From Margaritifera margaritifera (lineage: Eukaryota; Mollusca; Bivalvia; Unionida; Margaritiferidae), in assembly GCA_029931535.1 (NCBI GenBank), contig JAQPZY010001695.1, forward strand, positions 2,856,501-2,920,500: DNA of 64,000 nt. Reading direction: 5' to 3'. The position numbers and the translations under genes were made by a program. The first letter of the stretch is position 1. Each line of letters starts with the position of its first letter. Shown piece after piece: positions 47,767 to 59,403 of this stretch. The notes below the pieces were generated by a model. That model was given only the letters and a program-made list of their open reading frames with translations, did not search any database and had not been told where the DNA came from.

Positions 47767-48018
47767 CGAATCCAAAACTTCCAGCCTCATTCTGGTCGAG
47801 TGAAATTGCTGAAACATACGGAGAATTCATATTCATGCTATCTTCCGGAAATGGAACAAAGGGAGATTCTTCCTGCTGATCACTCACATTAGTCTCTCTA
47901 AAGTGGTCTGTGTTTTCATAAAAGGCCATGTAAGTCTTCATAGAGTCCTGAATTTCACGAGCTTTCTGCATAATATGCTCAACTTCGTGAACTTGTCCCC
48001 GATGATCAAATTCCTCAT
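47767..48018 (-). CDS. Exon of the ankyrin gene (83 codons plus split codons)
   Basis: Minus strand: a T-rich tract ending TTTTTTCAG| before and TTCG|GTAAGT after. It enters and leaves in phase 1. The translation starts (D)EEFDHRGQVHEVEHIMQKAR then EIQDSMKTYMAFYENTDHFR, a charged, helical, possibly coiled-coil stretch, and ends in an acidic Ser/Pro/Met-rich linker with SPFVPFPEDSMNMNSPYVSA. YxxF/YxxM-like tyrosines (YMAF, SPYVS) are present but not diagnostic. No catalytic domain is seen. The preceding exon (49413) leaves a G that with AT here gives Asp. Confidence 0.85.
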
Positions 48019-48189
48019 CTGAAAAAAAAAAAAAAAAAAATGGAGTCAAATTGAACATTACCACTAAACTGCAGAAAAACAGATTCATAATAATATGCTG
48101 CAAATATACTGAATTAACACTGATAATCAACCGGGAAAATTTCTTGCGTGAAACTTACCCCTCAGTCCAATTATTAGCATAACTATTTC

Positions 48190-49280
48190 TTTAAAATCCA
48201 CAAGTGGAACTGAGATTGCTCACCTAGCTGACATCTGACATCTGACTAGCCTTATGCAACAGCAGTTGGTCAAGGAAACTGGGACAGTAGGATGCTTTCT
48301 GAAGAAATTTATTCCAATGCTGTTCATCGCATATGTTATGAGAACAATTGTTTATGGTTTACATTTTTTTTTTATCAACATCCATTATTTGATGGCATAT
48401 CAGTATCATTTGTCCAATATTGAAAGGCTTTCTGTTAAACATGGTCCAATTCTGTTGAGAAACTTTTTTAGATGGTGTTCTTTAAATATTTTCTATCTTT
48501 TTTTAATCGCAGACATATTTGAAGGCAGATTGGCATCACCTATACAAACTTGAAAGCCCCTTTAGGCCAGGATACTTTCAATCAAATTTTGCCCAATTCT
48601 GTTAAATGATTTTTGAAAAAAAAAACATTTAAAGGCTTTCATATTTTTAGTAATAGCAGCCATATTTGATGGCAGATCTACATAACTGGTGTAAAGTTGA
48701 AAGCCTTAATGCAACGATGCTTTCTGACAAATTTGATTGAATTCTGTTAAGTGATTTTACACAAGTCATTTCAGGCTTTATTTTTTTATGGTACTGGTTG
48801 GCAAATTTACAGGCAGATCAGCATCATTTGTAGGAAGTTGAAAGTCCTTCATGCAAGGATACTTTCTGTCAAATTTGGTCAAATTCTACTGAGTGATATT
48901 TTTCAAAAGTTGTTTTAAGGTTTTTTCTATTTTTAGTAATGGTGGCAATATATGATGGCTGATGGGCATCAACTGTACAAAACTGAAAGCCCATCATGCT
49001 AGGAAGCTTTCTATCAAATCTGGTCAAATTCCGTTGGATGCTTTTTAAAAACAAGTCAGGATTTTTTTCAAATTTTTGTAATAGTGGCCATATTGAATAA
49101 TGGATTGGTATCATTTTGAACAAATATGAAAGGCTTTGCTGCAGGAATGCTCCCAGTAAACATATGCAAATTTGTTATGCACTTTTTGGGAAGAAGCGGG
49201 AAAATAACATCTGTGAATGAACGATACAATGGAAGGACCATACCCATAAGCTCCACTGACCTTATGGCTGTGATATAAAA
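48190..49280 (+). repeat. Family D array, second locus, inside an intron
   Basis: The lead-in TCACCTAGCTGACATCTG at 48220 and about seven units with GCAGCCATATTTGATGGCAG and TTCTGTCAAATTTGGTCAAA. It ends with a GAATGAACGATACAATGG segment, CATACCCATAAGCTCCACTG ACCTTATGG, similar in layout to the family B terminus (CCCATAAGCTC...TATG). It fills most of the 1.4-kb intron between exons 49413 and 48018. Confidence 0.88.
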
Positions 49281-49412
49281 TGGATTCATGAAATCATAAC
49301 CAATCTACCCAGCTCTTATTGAAAATCAACATGAGTGAGACAAATATGTATGAACAAATTGGTTTAATGGCACATTATACTGGCTTTATAGTTCCAATAT
49401 ATCCGTATCTAC

Positions 49413-49715
49413 CTAATTGCTGTGATGCATGATGTGGGGAAAACTGCTGCTGATGATAATGATGCTGATACTGATCCTCCTGTTCAGGTTGTGGCAGTGG
49501 CCAGTCTTTCTGCCACTGACGTAACTGTATGTGACTCTCTTCCTGTTCAGGTGGTGGCTGTGGCCAGTCTGTCTGCCACTGACGTAACTGTATGTGACTC
49601 TCTTCCTGTTCAGGTGGTGGCTGTGGCCAGTCTGTCTGCCACTGACGTAAATGTATGGGACTCTCTTCCTGTTCCAGCTTCCTCCTCACCTCACACAATA
49701 AGGCTATATCCTCAT
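49413..49715 (-). CDS. Exon of the ankyrin gene with an in-frame 21-residue repeat (100 codons plus split codons)
   Basis: Minus strand: TTTATTTTCCAG| before and TTAG|GTAGAT after, phase 1 in and out. After (D)EDIALLCEVRRKL come three tandem 21-residue repeats of the form EQEESHIQLRQWQTDWPQPP P, then a Gln/His-rich stretch (DQYQHHYHQQQFSPHHASQQ). The repeats are rich in Glu, Gln, Trp and Pro and look like a linker rather than a folded domain. The DNA units (63 bp) are almost identical, so copy number could vary between individuals. The donor GTAGAT is weaker than the others. The exon is flanked on both sides by repeats in the introns. Confidence 0.85.
49486..49674 (-). repeat. 63-bp coding minisatellite, three units
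   Basis: Three head-to-tail 63-bp units within the exon, differing at about ten positions in total, keeping the reading frame. The first unit has SPIHL in place of SHIQL, the last KDWPLPQP in place of TDWPQPPP. Confidence 0.92.
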
Positions 49716-49744
49716 CTGGAAAATAAATAGCGAACTATAAATGT

Positions 49745-50715
49745 GTCCATACAACATAGATGCCCCTTCCAATATGATGAAATTTGAAGGCAGAGCTCTA
49801 AGTCAAACAAGGGCCATAATTCCATCAAGTTTTTTTAAAAAAGCAATACAAATCAAACTTGACATAATAGAAAGCCTCATGCCAAATTTGGTTTCAACTT
49901 ATGAAGACCTTCAAAAGTTATTTAATGTAAAACTGAAGAGCAAAGTTCTAATTCAAACTGAAATCAAACCTCTAAAATTCTGCTGGAAAATTGTGAAAGT
50001 CAAAATTGACCCATTTCTCTTTGTATATAAAGCCTCTTCCGATTTGTATCCATGAAGTCCTTCAAAAACATTCATGATTGGAAATGAAAAGGACAGGCAA
50101 AATTTAAAGTGAAACAAGGGCCATAACTCAATAATATTCTGCCAAAAACTGGTGAAAATCAAATTTAATCAAAGTCTTCTTACTGTAAAGTCTCACACCA
50201 AATTTCATTTCAATCGAAGAAAAGTTACTGAGTAGAAACAGAATGGAAAGACACAGCTCTACACAAACAAAGGCTACAACTCTATCAAATTTTGCCTGAA
50301 AACAGTGAAGATCTACTGTATATACTCGAGTATAATCAGGGTCCAAATGCAAACAACACAGACCCTGATCTGCCATCCCATAATGCACCAGCAGATCAGG
50401 GTCTATGTTGTTTGTTTTACTGATTAGTCCTTACAAAACTGCATAGACCCAGATCTGCCAGCACATTATGCGACAACAGATCTGGGTCTATGCAGTTTGC
50501 AGTTGGTAATGGATTATACGCAAGTATACATGGTAATTTTACCTTGATCTTCTTAAGTATATTTTCATACTTTTTTTTAAAAAAATTATCCATGGAGTCC
50601 TTTAAAAGTTATTAAGCGCAAGCAAAATTATGACAGACATGATGTGTGGGGATAAGATGGGAAGTGAGGGGACAGATGAACATGGATAGCACTATATGAC
50701 CCTCCATATGTATGG
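49745..50715 (+). repeat. Family E repeat, split by a miniature element
   Basis: Diverged units with GTCAAACAAGGGCCATAATT/C, CAAATTTGGTTTCAA, GAAGACCTTCAAAAGTTATT and AATTGTGAAAGTCAAA; at the right a GGGGACAGATGAACATGGAT AGCACTATATGACCCTCC tail. The 221-bp element at 50314-50535 splits the last unit between GTGAAGATC and ATTTTACCTTGA. Intronic. Confidence 0.75.
50314..50535 (+). mobile_element. 221-bp miniature element, copy 16, inside family E
   Basis: TACTGTATATACTCGA to AAGTATACATGGTA, H1 first, spacer CTGATTAGTCCTTAC (subfamily 2), 222 bp. Intronic. Confidence 0.92.
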
Positions 50716-51714
50716 CAGAAGCATAAAAAAGGTGTTAACACAATGGTTTATCCCTATATTGCTGTACAGAGGAACCATACAAGTGTAGTGCTACAGACAA
50801 GATGGACTTTTTTATATACTCATTTTTTTCTCCATTAACTTTGCATCGTCAGAATCATGCAGTATTTCTCCATACTGCACGGCTTCATACTGCACGACAC
50901 ATGTCTAAAAATAGTATCACGGTTTAGGAACTTTTTATTGTAAACAATGTATGCTCATGTAGCAGACACAGGAGCTTTTGCTTTATGACTGAGTGCACAG
51001 TATGCTACCAAGTTCAAAGGTCGCTGGGCGATGCCATGAGTGCATGAATACTGTTACCGTGTATTTGTTTAACTACGGTGGTGTATTTACTTTGGAATCT
51101 AGCAGAAATTCAATTACTTTGTTTCTTGTAGTGTGTTCCTTTTGTTATTCAGCCTTAAAAGCAAAATGAGTATATACTAAAAAGTATAGCTCAGAAAAAC
51201 TCGTTCATATTTTCCAATACAAATGCAGTAACCTATAAATACTGGAGTATATTACAACTAAGGTTACGATATGATGGGTATGTTTTGTGAAGAAAAAACA
51301 CAAGTTATGATAGGTTTTTATATTAGCTGAAATTACATAGTAATATGGTATAATACACTTACACGTATAATGAATTTACATAAATTTATTTGGAATTTAA
51401 GAAATAAAATTCACCTGTATAATGAGATCAATGACAACACGTCATAAGAGGAACTATGTTTAACTGAGATACCTTATGAAAGGGGACCACTTTTACTTGT
51501 AATCTTATGATGAAAAAGAATTCAAAAGCTGGTGATCGATTTGTAATCTTGTGTATTATTCTATTGTCACCATAACAAAGTCACAACATTTTACACGATA
51601 AAAGCACCAACAAAGCAAAACATTTACAAACATATAAAAGCCATAACAGCAAACACAATGGCTACAAGCATACATGTGATAACCCTCCAATATAAAATCT
51701 GGAATCATTTGTCA
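50716..51714. other. Non-coding, intron
   Basis: An ACTGCACGGCTTCATACTGCACG duplication at 50873-50898 (11-bp unit). No gene recognised. Confidence 0.4.
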
Positions 51715-52800
51715 AACAAGAGTCCCTCAAAGGGACTGATGCTCTATTGACCAAAAAGAATTTCCAGGAATTCAAGACAAGACCATTTCTTCCATTAAAA
51801 CTGCCAAGTGTTGAAACGATCTCAGATATTCTTCAGAAATAAGATTTTCAAATTAGCTGCTGTGGATGTCAGATTGGCACCATTTTTATTTAGGACCAAC
51901 AGTACATCATCTAGGACCAACAAGATATCATCAGAAGTCGTCTGGTGGATACAACATGTTGATATGACTTTCCATATTGAAGAAGTAACAATAAAAGATT
52001 TTCAAGATGGCTGCCATGGTGGCCATACTGGATATCAGATTAGCACCATTTCCATTTAGGACCAACTCAACAGCATAAGAAGTCTTTTGGTGCAAGCACA
52101 ATATCAATATGACCAGCCATCTAGGGGAAGTTGCCTAAACAAGATTTTCAAGACAGCCAGTGTGGTGGCCATATTGGAAGTAAGATTGGCACCATTTTCG
52201 TTTACCGCTAACTAGAGATCATAAGAAGTCTTTCAGTGAAAACCCCATGATGATATGACCTGTCATTCAGGAGTAGTGATAACAAGATTTTCAAGACAGC
52301 CACCATGTATGTCTGAGTGGTACCATCTTCATTTAGGACCAACTAGACATCATAATAAGTCATTTAGTAAAAACCCCATGCTGATATGACCATCCAGTCA
52401 GGGGGTGCAGCAATAATAAGATTTTAAAGATGACCACTGTGGCAGCCATATTGGATGTGCAAGTGTCACCATTTTCATCTAGGACCAACTAGATATCATA
52501 GGAAGTCTTCTGATGAAAATCTTATGTCAATATGACTTTCTCTTCAGGAGGTGTAGCGATAACAAGATTTTCAAGATGGCTGCTGTAACAGTGGTGGTCA
52601 TATTGTATATCAGATCAGCACAAATTTCATTTAGAACCAACTAGATTGTGGAATGCATGTGTGTGTAAAGTTTCGTGGCAATCCTCCAAGTAGTTTAGGA
52701 AGAGTAGCAATAACAATTTTGTGATAATGGGCGGACAGATGACGGACAACAGACCATCACATAAGCTCTTTTGGTCTATGATCAAGAGAGCTAACAAATC
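51715..52800 (+). repeat. Family B element, second near-complete copy
   Basis: Head AACAAGAGTCCCTCAAAGGG ACTGATGCTCT at 51715-51746, CAGGAATTCAAGACAAGACC, six core units, AGTAGTTTAGGAAGAGTAGC and the terminal CACATAAGCTCTTTTGGTCT ATGATCAAGAGAGC. Intronic. One unit has a short internal duplication of TAGGACCAAC at 51890-51922. Confidence 0.88.
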
Positions 52801-52848
52801 AATTTTCATGAAAAATTTTGAATTTTATTGACATATCATCTTCTCTCA

Positions 52849-53176
52849 TTTGTCTTAGTGGATTTAGCTTGGTTTGGTGTTTTACAGCATTTCAATTTGT
52901 CTTAGTGGATTTAGCTTGGTTTGGTGTTTTACAGCATTTCAATTTGTCTTAGTGGATTTAGCTTGGTGTGGTGTTTTACAGCATTCTAATTTGTCTTAGT
53001 GGATTTAGTTTGGTTTGGTTTTTTACAGCATTTCAATTTGTCTTAGTGGATTTAGCTTGGTTTTTTTTTTTTTACAGCATTTCAATTTGTCTTGGTGGAT
53101 TTAGCTTGGTTTGGTGTTGTACAGCATTTCAATTTGTCTTAGTGGATTTAGCTTGGTTTGGGTTTTTTTACAGCAC
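52849..53176 (-). repeat. 47-bp minisatellite, seven units, at a SINE 3' end
   Basis: Unit on the minus strand: GCTGTAAAACACCAAACCAA, GCTAAATCCACTAAGACAAA, TTGAAAT. It directly follows the 3' end (TGTGCTGTAAAAAAACCCAA ACC) of the SINE at 53177-53335, and every unit repeats that terminal GCTGTAAAACACCAAACC. Unit variants include a T-tract form at 53060-53070. Confidence 0.95.
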
Positions 53177-53335
53177 AGAAACACAAGTAACTTATTTAGT
53201 GTCGAGGCAAATGGAGTGAAACACCATGTCCAAGGACACACCACAGTAGCGACCCAGACTGATCAGATGGTAGAATTCAAACCCACACCCTTTCAATCGC
53301 AAGTCGGAATGCTACCCATTAAACCACGATAGATC
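53177..53335 (-). mobile_element. tRNA-headed SINE type 2, reverse orientation
   Basis: Minus strand: ATCGTGGTTTAATGGGTAGC (A-box-like), GTGTGGGTTTGAATTCTACC (B box), then GTGTGTCCTTGGACATGGTG, CCTCGACACTAAATAAGTTA and CTTGTGTTTCTGTGCTGTAA. Shares body and 3' end with 27475-27665. Confidence 0.85.
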
Positions 53336-54028
53336 CTGTCTCTGTAGAATGTCATGTTTCTGATATTTTAATGTTCTTTTTTATTGCACAGCTTTCATTA
53401 GCAAATAAAATGAAGTTTTTTCCTCATTTCAAATGTATTATCCATTAAGTATATATATATACATTAATCCTATGCAATTCTGATTAAATGAAACTTCATG
53501 AATAATGTTTCAACAATGAAAATAAACGTTTGATATGACAAAAGTACTCCAAGACATTATTAAAAACAAGGCCGAGTCTTTATTAGGAAAGAAGTTCTGT
53601 ATATGAAGCAACTGGTATATCTGCATTTGTCATAACTTGCTTCCAATAATCAAAAATTTTTTCATGCACTTTTATTCAAAAGACATTAAAATAAAGGTGA
53701 TAATAACTCAATATATTTTGAAGACAACTTTGTTTTGTCAGTCAGAGTTTTTACAAAGTTTTTGACATTTTCAATAGCCTCCTCTAGGAGGTGGGGTGTA
53801 ACCCAACATGAGGCGTATACCACAGGAATAGGAAGTAAAATGGCTGCTGTTATACAATAAATGAACAATGACATTATGTCATAAATATAGAGCAGAAATG
53901 AGGTAAATAATGTCTGAGAAGTTATTTTGCTAGAGCTACTGAAAAAATGTACAAAATCTCCCTATAATTAAGCAGTGTGGTAATTTAAGTCAACAATGGT
54001 ATGTATTAGCATTAAACGGCTTCTCTTC
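53336..54028. other. Non-coding, intron
   Basis: A minus-strand open frame at 53686-53874 begins with a hydrophobic stretch but has no exon signals or family match. A short TA run at 53452-53460. Confidence 0.4.
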
Positions 54029-55446
54029 ACAATAATGGCTATACGGTCTTAATCAGCACAATAATGGCTATATGGTGCCAATCAGCACAATAATGGCTAT
54101 ATGGTGCCAATCAGCACAATAATGGCTATATGGTGTCAATCAGCACAATAATGACTATATGGTGTCAATCAGCACAATAATGGCTATATGGTGCCAATCA
54201 GCACAATAATGACTATATGGTGCCAATCAGGACAATAATGGCTATATGGTGCCAATCAGCACAATAATGGCTATATGGTGTCAATCAGCACAATAATGAC
54301 TATATGGTGTCAATCAGCACAATAATGGCTATATGGTGTCAATCAGCACAATAATGGCTATATGGTGCCAATCATCACAATAATGTCTATATGGTGTCAA
54401 TCAGCACAATAATTGCTATATGGTGCCAATCAGCACAATAATGGCTATATGGTGCCAATCAGCACAATAATGGCTATATGATGTCAATCAGCACAATAAT
54501 GGCTATATGGTGTCAATCAGCACAATAATGGCTATATGGTGCCAATCAACACAATAATGACTATATGGTGCCAATCAGCACAATAATGGCTATATGGTGT
54601 CAATCAGCACAATAATGGCTATATGGTGTCAATCAGCACAATAATGGCTATATGGTGTCAATCAGCACAATAATGACTATATGGTGCCAATCAGCACAAT
54701 AATGACTATATGGTGTCAATCAGCACAATAATGGCTATATGGTGTCAATCAGCACAATAATGGCTATATGGTGTCAATCAGCACAATAATTGCTATATGG
54801 TGTCAATCAGCACAATAATGACTATATGGTGTCAATCAACACAATAATGGCTATATGGTGCCAATCATCACAATAATGTCTATATGGTGTCAATCAGCAC
54901 AATAATTGCTATATGGTGCCAATCAGCACAATAATGGCTATATGGTGCCAATCAGCACAATAATGGCTATATGATGTCAATCAGCACAATAATGGCTATA
55001 TGGTGTCAATCAGCACAATAATGGCTATATGGTGCCAATCAACACAATAATGGCTATATGGTGTCAATCATCACAATAATGGCTATATGGTGTCAATCAG
55101 CACAATAATGACTATATGGTGCCAATTAGGACAATAATGGCTATATGGTGCCAATCAGCACAATAATGGCTATATGGTGTCAATCAGCACAATAATGGCT
55201 ATATGGTGCCAATCAGCAAAATAATGGCTATATGGTGCCAATCAGGACAATAATGGCTATATGGTGTCAATCAGCACAATAATGGCTATATGGTGTCAAT
55301 CAGCACAATAATGGCTATATGGTGCCAATCAGCACAATAATGGCTATATGGTGCCAATCAGCACAATAATGGCTATATGGTGCCAATCAGGACAATAATG
55401 GCTATATGGTGCCAATCAGCACAATAATGGCTATATGGTGCCAATT
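54029..55446 (+). repeat. 29-bp satellite array, about 49 units, intronic
   Basis: Unit: CACAATAATGGCTATATGGT GCCAATCAG. Common variants: GTC for GCC, ACTATA for GCTATA, GGACAAT or TCACAAT for GCACAAT. Blocks of the same variant order recur (54360-54520 and 54862-55020), showing that segments of several units were copied together. No seeding element was found at either edge. Confidence 0.97.
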
Positions 55447-57156
55447 AAAAGAAAGTACTAACAACGTATTTTAAGAAAATGGAAGAATTGCACAAAACTT
55501 TAGGACATATCAATGGAGGTGTCCGTTGTCATAACCAGATAATGTAATGGATGAATGCACCTTCTGAAATCAAGAAATTAGCCTGCGGGAGGTTGCAAGA
55601 ATGGACTTTTGACTGTAAGAGGTTATTAATTGATTTTCAGTTTGTTTTGAGACTGGAGACATTCTCAATAATAGGCCAATGTCGTTTTCTACATGCACTA
55701 TTGGATGAGACTTTTATTTAAAAAAATTACATTTTTGAGGCTTTAAAAAAAAAGGTATTGATGAGAAAAAAAAGCAGGACTTATCACATGTATTTAAAGG
55801 TTCTTGTAATTCCACACTATCTTGTCATGCATATCACAGTTGATCTTTAACAATAGTACACAAAGGTGATTAATTATGCACATAGGAAGCAATTAATGTA
55901 ATTTCTAGGTAGAGTTTTCTCCCTTATATTACACTTTGCTCATAATTAGTACTGGTATTTAATGATCAGTTAATTTGTTTATTTTAGTTATCTTAAATAT
56001 TAATGAAATAAAAATTGTTTATTTTAGTTATCTTATTTAAATAAACTGTTTATTTTACATAATTTAATAATTACATATTTTTTGTATGTTAAAGGAGATT
56101 GATAATGTAAAACTATCATGAGTGGAAAGCCCACAACAATGATCAGGACAAAATATTGCAATGAGGATTATCAAATCCAAGGTTTTGCTCTTGTCACTTT
56201 GTGTTGACATTTTGACCTTCACTTCAACCAAGATCTATTCTAAAATGAAATTTAGGCAGGAAATTTCCCTACACCCCTTCATTGGGGGAAAATAGGGGGA
56301 CATTTTCTGAATATAGTGGAAATTTAATTAAGAAATAAACATGGGACTTGAAAATTTAATTCTTGTGCATTCAGCCGATATTTAGAAATAGGCATGAATC
56401 CCGCAAGCGGGCATCCTACAACAGACCCAGCTGAATATAAAGCTCACTTCAAAACATATTTAACCTCATAATCAAGTGTTAAAAGGTCATCAAGCATTAC
56501 CAAAACACTGAGGAATTTCTACATAATTTGGCAAGTGAGGTGCTTTTTTCATTTTTGTTTTATTTGGTGCGTGGGGGGGGGGGGGGAGCATGTGGCTGAA
56601 AACAAAGAAAAAAAAAGCACTCTATTAAAGGATATTAAAAATGAATACATGGTTTGTTTGGTGCAGACTGGTATGCAATCCTGTGCTTGGACCAGTTAAA
56701 TAAAGATCCTCAATGGCTGCTCATTCCATTTAAAATAATGAAAATGATTTGGATAATTTCTCTTTTTTGCAAACCTTGGTGAGCAAATGATTAAAATATT
56801 ATTGCACATCATAATTTCACATGAAATGAACACAATTGTCAGATTCTATTTATTAAATTATGAATCGCTTAATTCATTCGACAGACTACAAGACAGTACA
56901 GCTCTCCCCCATTATAATGCAATAGTTTAAGTCCCTGCTTTTGATGTATCCCCCTGTATCTGAGTTACCTAAACTTGAACATTAAACTTTATTACAAATC
57001 TTAACATTAATGACAACGCCACCATCGCCACCTGAAATACTGATACTTATGTCTCACCATACTTACACAGGTGACAGAGAAATATGAAACTGATTTGTGA
57101 GACACGTTAAGGATGTTCTAAAATGTGTCGTTTAAGCCTTATTACATCCAACTAAC
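55447..57156. other. Non-coding, intron, with a Tigger/pogo-like end
   Basis: At 56897-56970, TACAGCTCTCCCCCATTATA ATGC matches the terminus of the miniature element at 62134-62470; no partner end was found. A TTTATTTTAGTTATCTTA pair lies at 55977-56035 and a G tract at 56572-56586. No exon seen. Confidence 0.5.
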
Positions 57157-57281
57157 CAATATGCCTATGATGCTGTGAGAGATTTGTACTAAGTATGACA
57201 TCCCCTGTTTCCTGAGTGTGTATAACAGCTGAATCAATCACAAAACGTCTACTTAGCGGCATTAGTCCATATACATTGTAC
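57157..57281 (-). CDS. Exon of the ankyrin gene (41 codons plus split codons)
   Basis: Minus strand: TTATTTTTTTGCAG| before and ATTG|GTTAGT after. It enters in phase 2: its first G completes the GA left by the exon at 59766 to give Glu. It leaves in phase 1, matching the exon at 49715. The product reads YNVYGLMPLSRRFVIDSAVI then HTQETGDVILSTNLSQHHRH I. It follows the ankyrin segment directly and is not recognised as a domain. The frame is short, so it is only visible from splice signals and phase. The intron to 49715 holds the 29-bp satellite, the 47-bp satellite and two family elements. Confidence 0.8.
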
Positions 57282-58994
57282 CTGCAAAAAAATAATAATT
57301 TTTACTTATGTTTCATAAGATACAGTCTTACCTTGCTTATTTAAAACGATCATTGTCATTTAAGATGTTGGATATAGCGGTGAAACAAATACCAATTTTA
57401 CTATTCTAGTATTCATAACCTGGATTTGATTCGGATTAAAATATAAATTATGATATCATTGTAAAACATTCACAGCCAACATTCCTGACCTGGGCAGAAT
57501 TAGAATGTCTGTCATTATTGCAACATATATAATTTAAATAAATGTTTATGCTCCAGTTTACTTGATTAGTGATATATGTATCTTTTGTATGATAAAAAAG
57601 TATAGTACTTCTTATGGTGCATCCGATGTATTAATTTGCATCACTCTGCAGTAATAGAAATAGTTTCTAAGCAACTGTGCTAAACACAAAGGTTAATGCA
57701 GATCACTAGAGCATGAAATAAAGGTCACATTGATGTAGTTTTGCCTGATAAGTGAAGTACTGCTCAACAGGCAACTCACTTAGAATATGGGAGGAGCCAT
57801 CTAATTTTTTGTTAGCACTGCTTGAATAGTTGGAGAATCATATATGTACTCACCAGCTGATCTTGTTGCATCCGTACGAGTTAATCCCTAATAATCCCAT
57901 TGAAAATATGCACAAATAAGCATACATGTTAGTCATTACAGCATAGATAATGATGTGGCTGAATTCAATGTCAAAAAATAATCCAAAAATAAAGTTAGGA
58001 GAGATAAAGAATATTTATGGTTCAGTATGTATGCACATGGTCTCTGTAAAATTTCAAACCACTAAAATTTTCTGCTCGATTTCGTACAATCTGAATACTG
58101 TACGTAATTATTTCGACTACAGCATGAATAATTGTTTTTAAAAAATGGAGTCATTATTTGTTGGGGGAGGGGGGAGAATGGATGATGTGATTCACTGGTT
58201 GGTTGACTGCATGATGATTGTCTAACAACATGGCTAAACCTCGTATGCATGATGGCAAGTATCATATTTTTTATGTTTGTTTAAAGCAGTGCGCAATAAT
58301 TTAAACAGTCTTAAGCTGCGAGATTGAGACTGATGATTAGCAATTGCTTAATTATGTAGGTAAATTAATTGATTGATAAATTTGGCAAGAAACCTTTTTT
58401 GACTTTACATCATTTGGTGCTTGGTTGTGTATGCCGGTTGACTGAGCAAACATCTGTTTGCTATTGTTTATCATGCATTGTACACAGGATGCATTGAAGA
58501 CAAACACAAAGAAGACCGAATGGCTTTATTGTTGATGGTTCAATAATAATTAGATTAACAATTATCAACTTTGTAAAGAGCTGACATTTTTCAAAAATAA
58601 GCTAAGATCAAAGTGCAGTGATTGACTATTGACACATCTGAAATGAACATGGACAAATAGAAACTTGTTAACATCTATATTCCTATAAAGAAAGATGCAA
58701 TGATAAGACATTTGTTTTCTACAAGAAGACATCTTGCTAAATTTTTTAATCAAATTCTTGTTTATTTTTGGCACTAAAACTTTGTAGTACATCAAGAAGT
58801 TGGTGAAATTATTGTCAAATTTTGGGAGCCATGCCACGATCGTGTTATATCTGAGTTCGTGTTGTAATAAAGCATGTTATAGTAGGGTTTGACTGTTCTT
58901 ATGTTTCACACAACTGCCAATTACAGTAAGTGAGAAAATAAATTGAAAATTATACTGAAAAACACATGGATACAAACATGCTTTGTTTTATTTA
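57282..58994. other. Non-coding, intron, with a decayed pogo-like end
   Basis: At 58833-58893, GATCGTGTTATATCTGAGTT then GTGTTGTAATAAAGCATGTT ATAGTAGGGTTTGACTGT looks like the right end of a pogo/Tigger miniature element (a GGTTTGACTG terminus); the left end was not found. No exon seen. Confidence 0.45.
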
Positions 58995-59372
58995 CAGTGA
59001 AACCTGTGTATAAAGGAAAATCTATACACCACAAAAATGTTAACAAGGGAGCTACAGTAGCTCCTTTAGCAGAGCATCAGACTGGTAATTGTAATCCAAG
59101 CATTGCAGGTTCGATACCTGCCCAGGTCAGCTGGATTGACTACCTCAGTGTATCCTTTGGGAAAGGCACTTGACTCCAATTTACTCAGCATGATATAGCC
59201 AATAATGTTCTCAAAGTACTGTTAAAAACCAATCAATCAACCAACTAAACAACCAACCTCTATGGACAGGCATTCTTTATACAGAGAATGAATGAGAACA
59301 TGCAATGAAGAACACGGCTTCCTAAATGATTTCCTTAATTAGCTGGTGTCCTTTAAACAGAGGTATCTGCTA
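58995..59372 (+). mobile_element. Tigger-like miniature element carrying a SINE insertion
   Basis: Left end ACAGTGAAACCTGTGTATAA AGGAAA; right end, read in reverse, GATACCTCTGTTTAAAGGAC ACC, an imperfect inverted match (CCTNTGTNTAAAGGANA). The element would be about 165 bp before the SINE (59047-59258) entered. The right terminus is eroded. Confidence 0.55.
59047..59258 (+). mobile_element. tRNA-headed SINE type 1
   Basis: GGGAGCTACAGTAGCTCCTT TAGCAGAG (A-box region), GCAGGTTCGATACCTGCCC (an intact B box, GGTTCGATACC), then CCTCAGTGTATCCTTTGGGA AAGGCACTTGACTCC, CATGATATAGCCAATAATGT, AGTACTGTTAAAAACCAATC and a CAATCAACCAAC tail. Shares the body with the copies at 47256 and 7495. Confidence 0.88.
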
Positions 59373-59403
59373 AGACTGATTTCACAGCATTTTGCAAAAC
59401 ATT

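Noticed and set aside
53686..53874. Minus-strand frame with a hydrophobic start, possibly a small membrane protein
   Set aside because: No exon borders, no family resemblance and short; likely chance.
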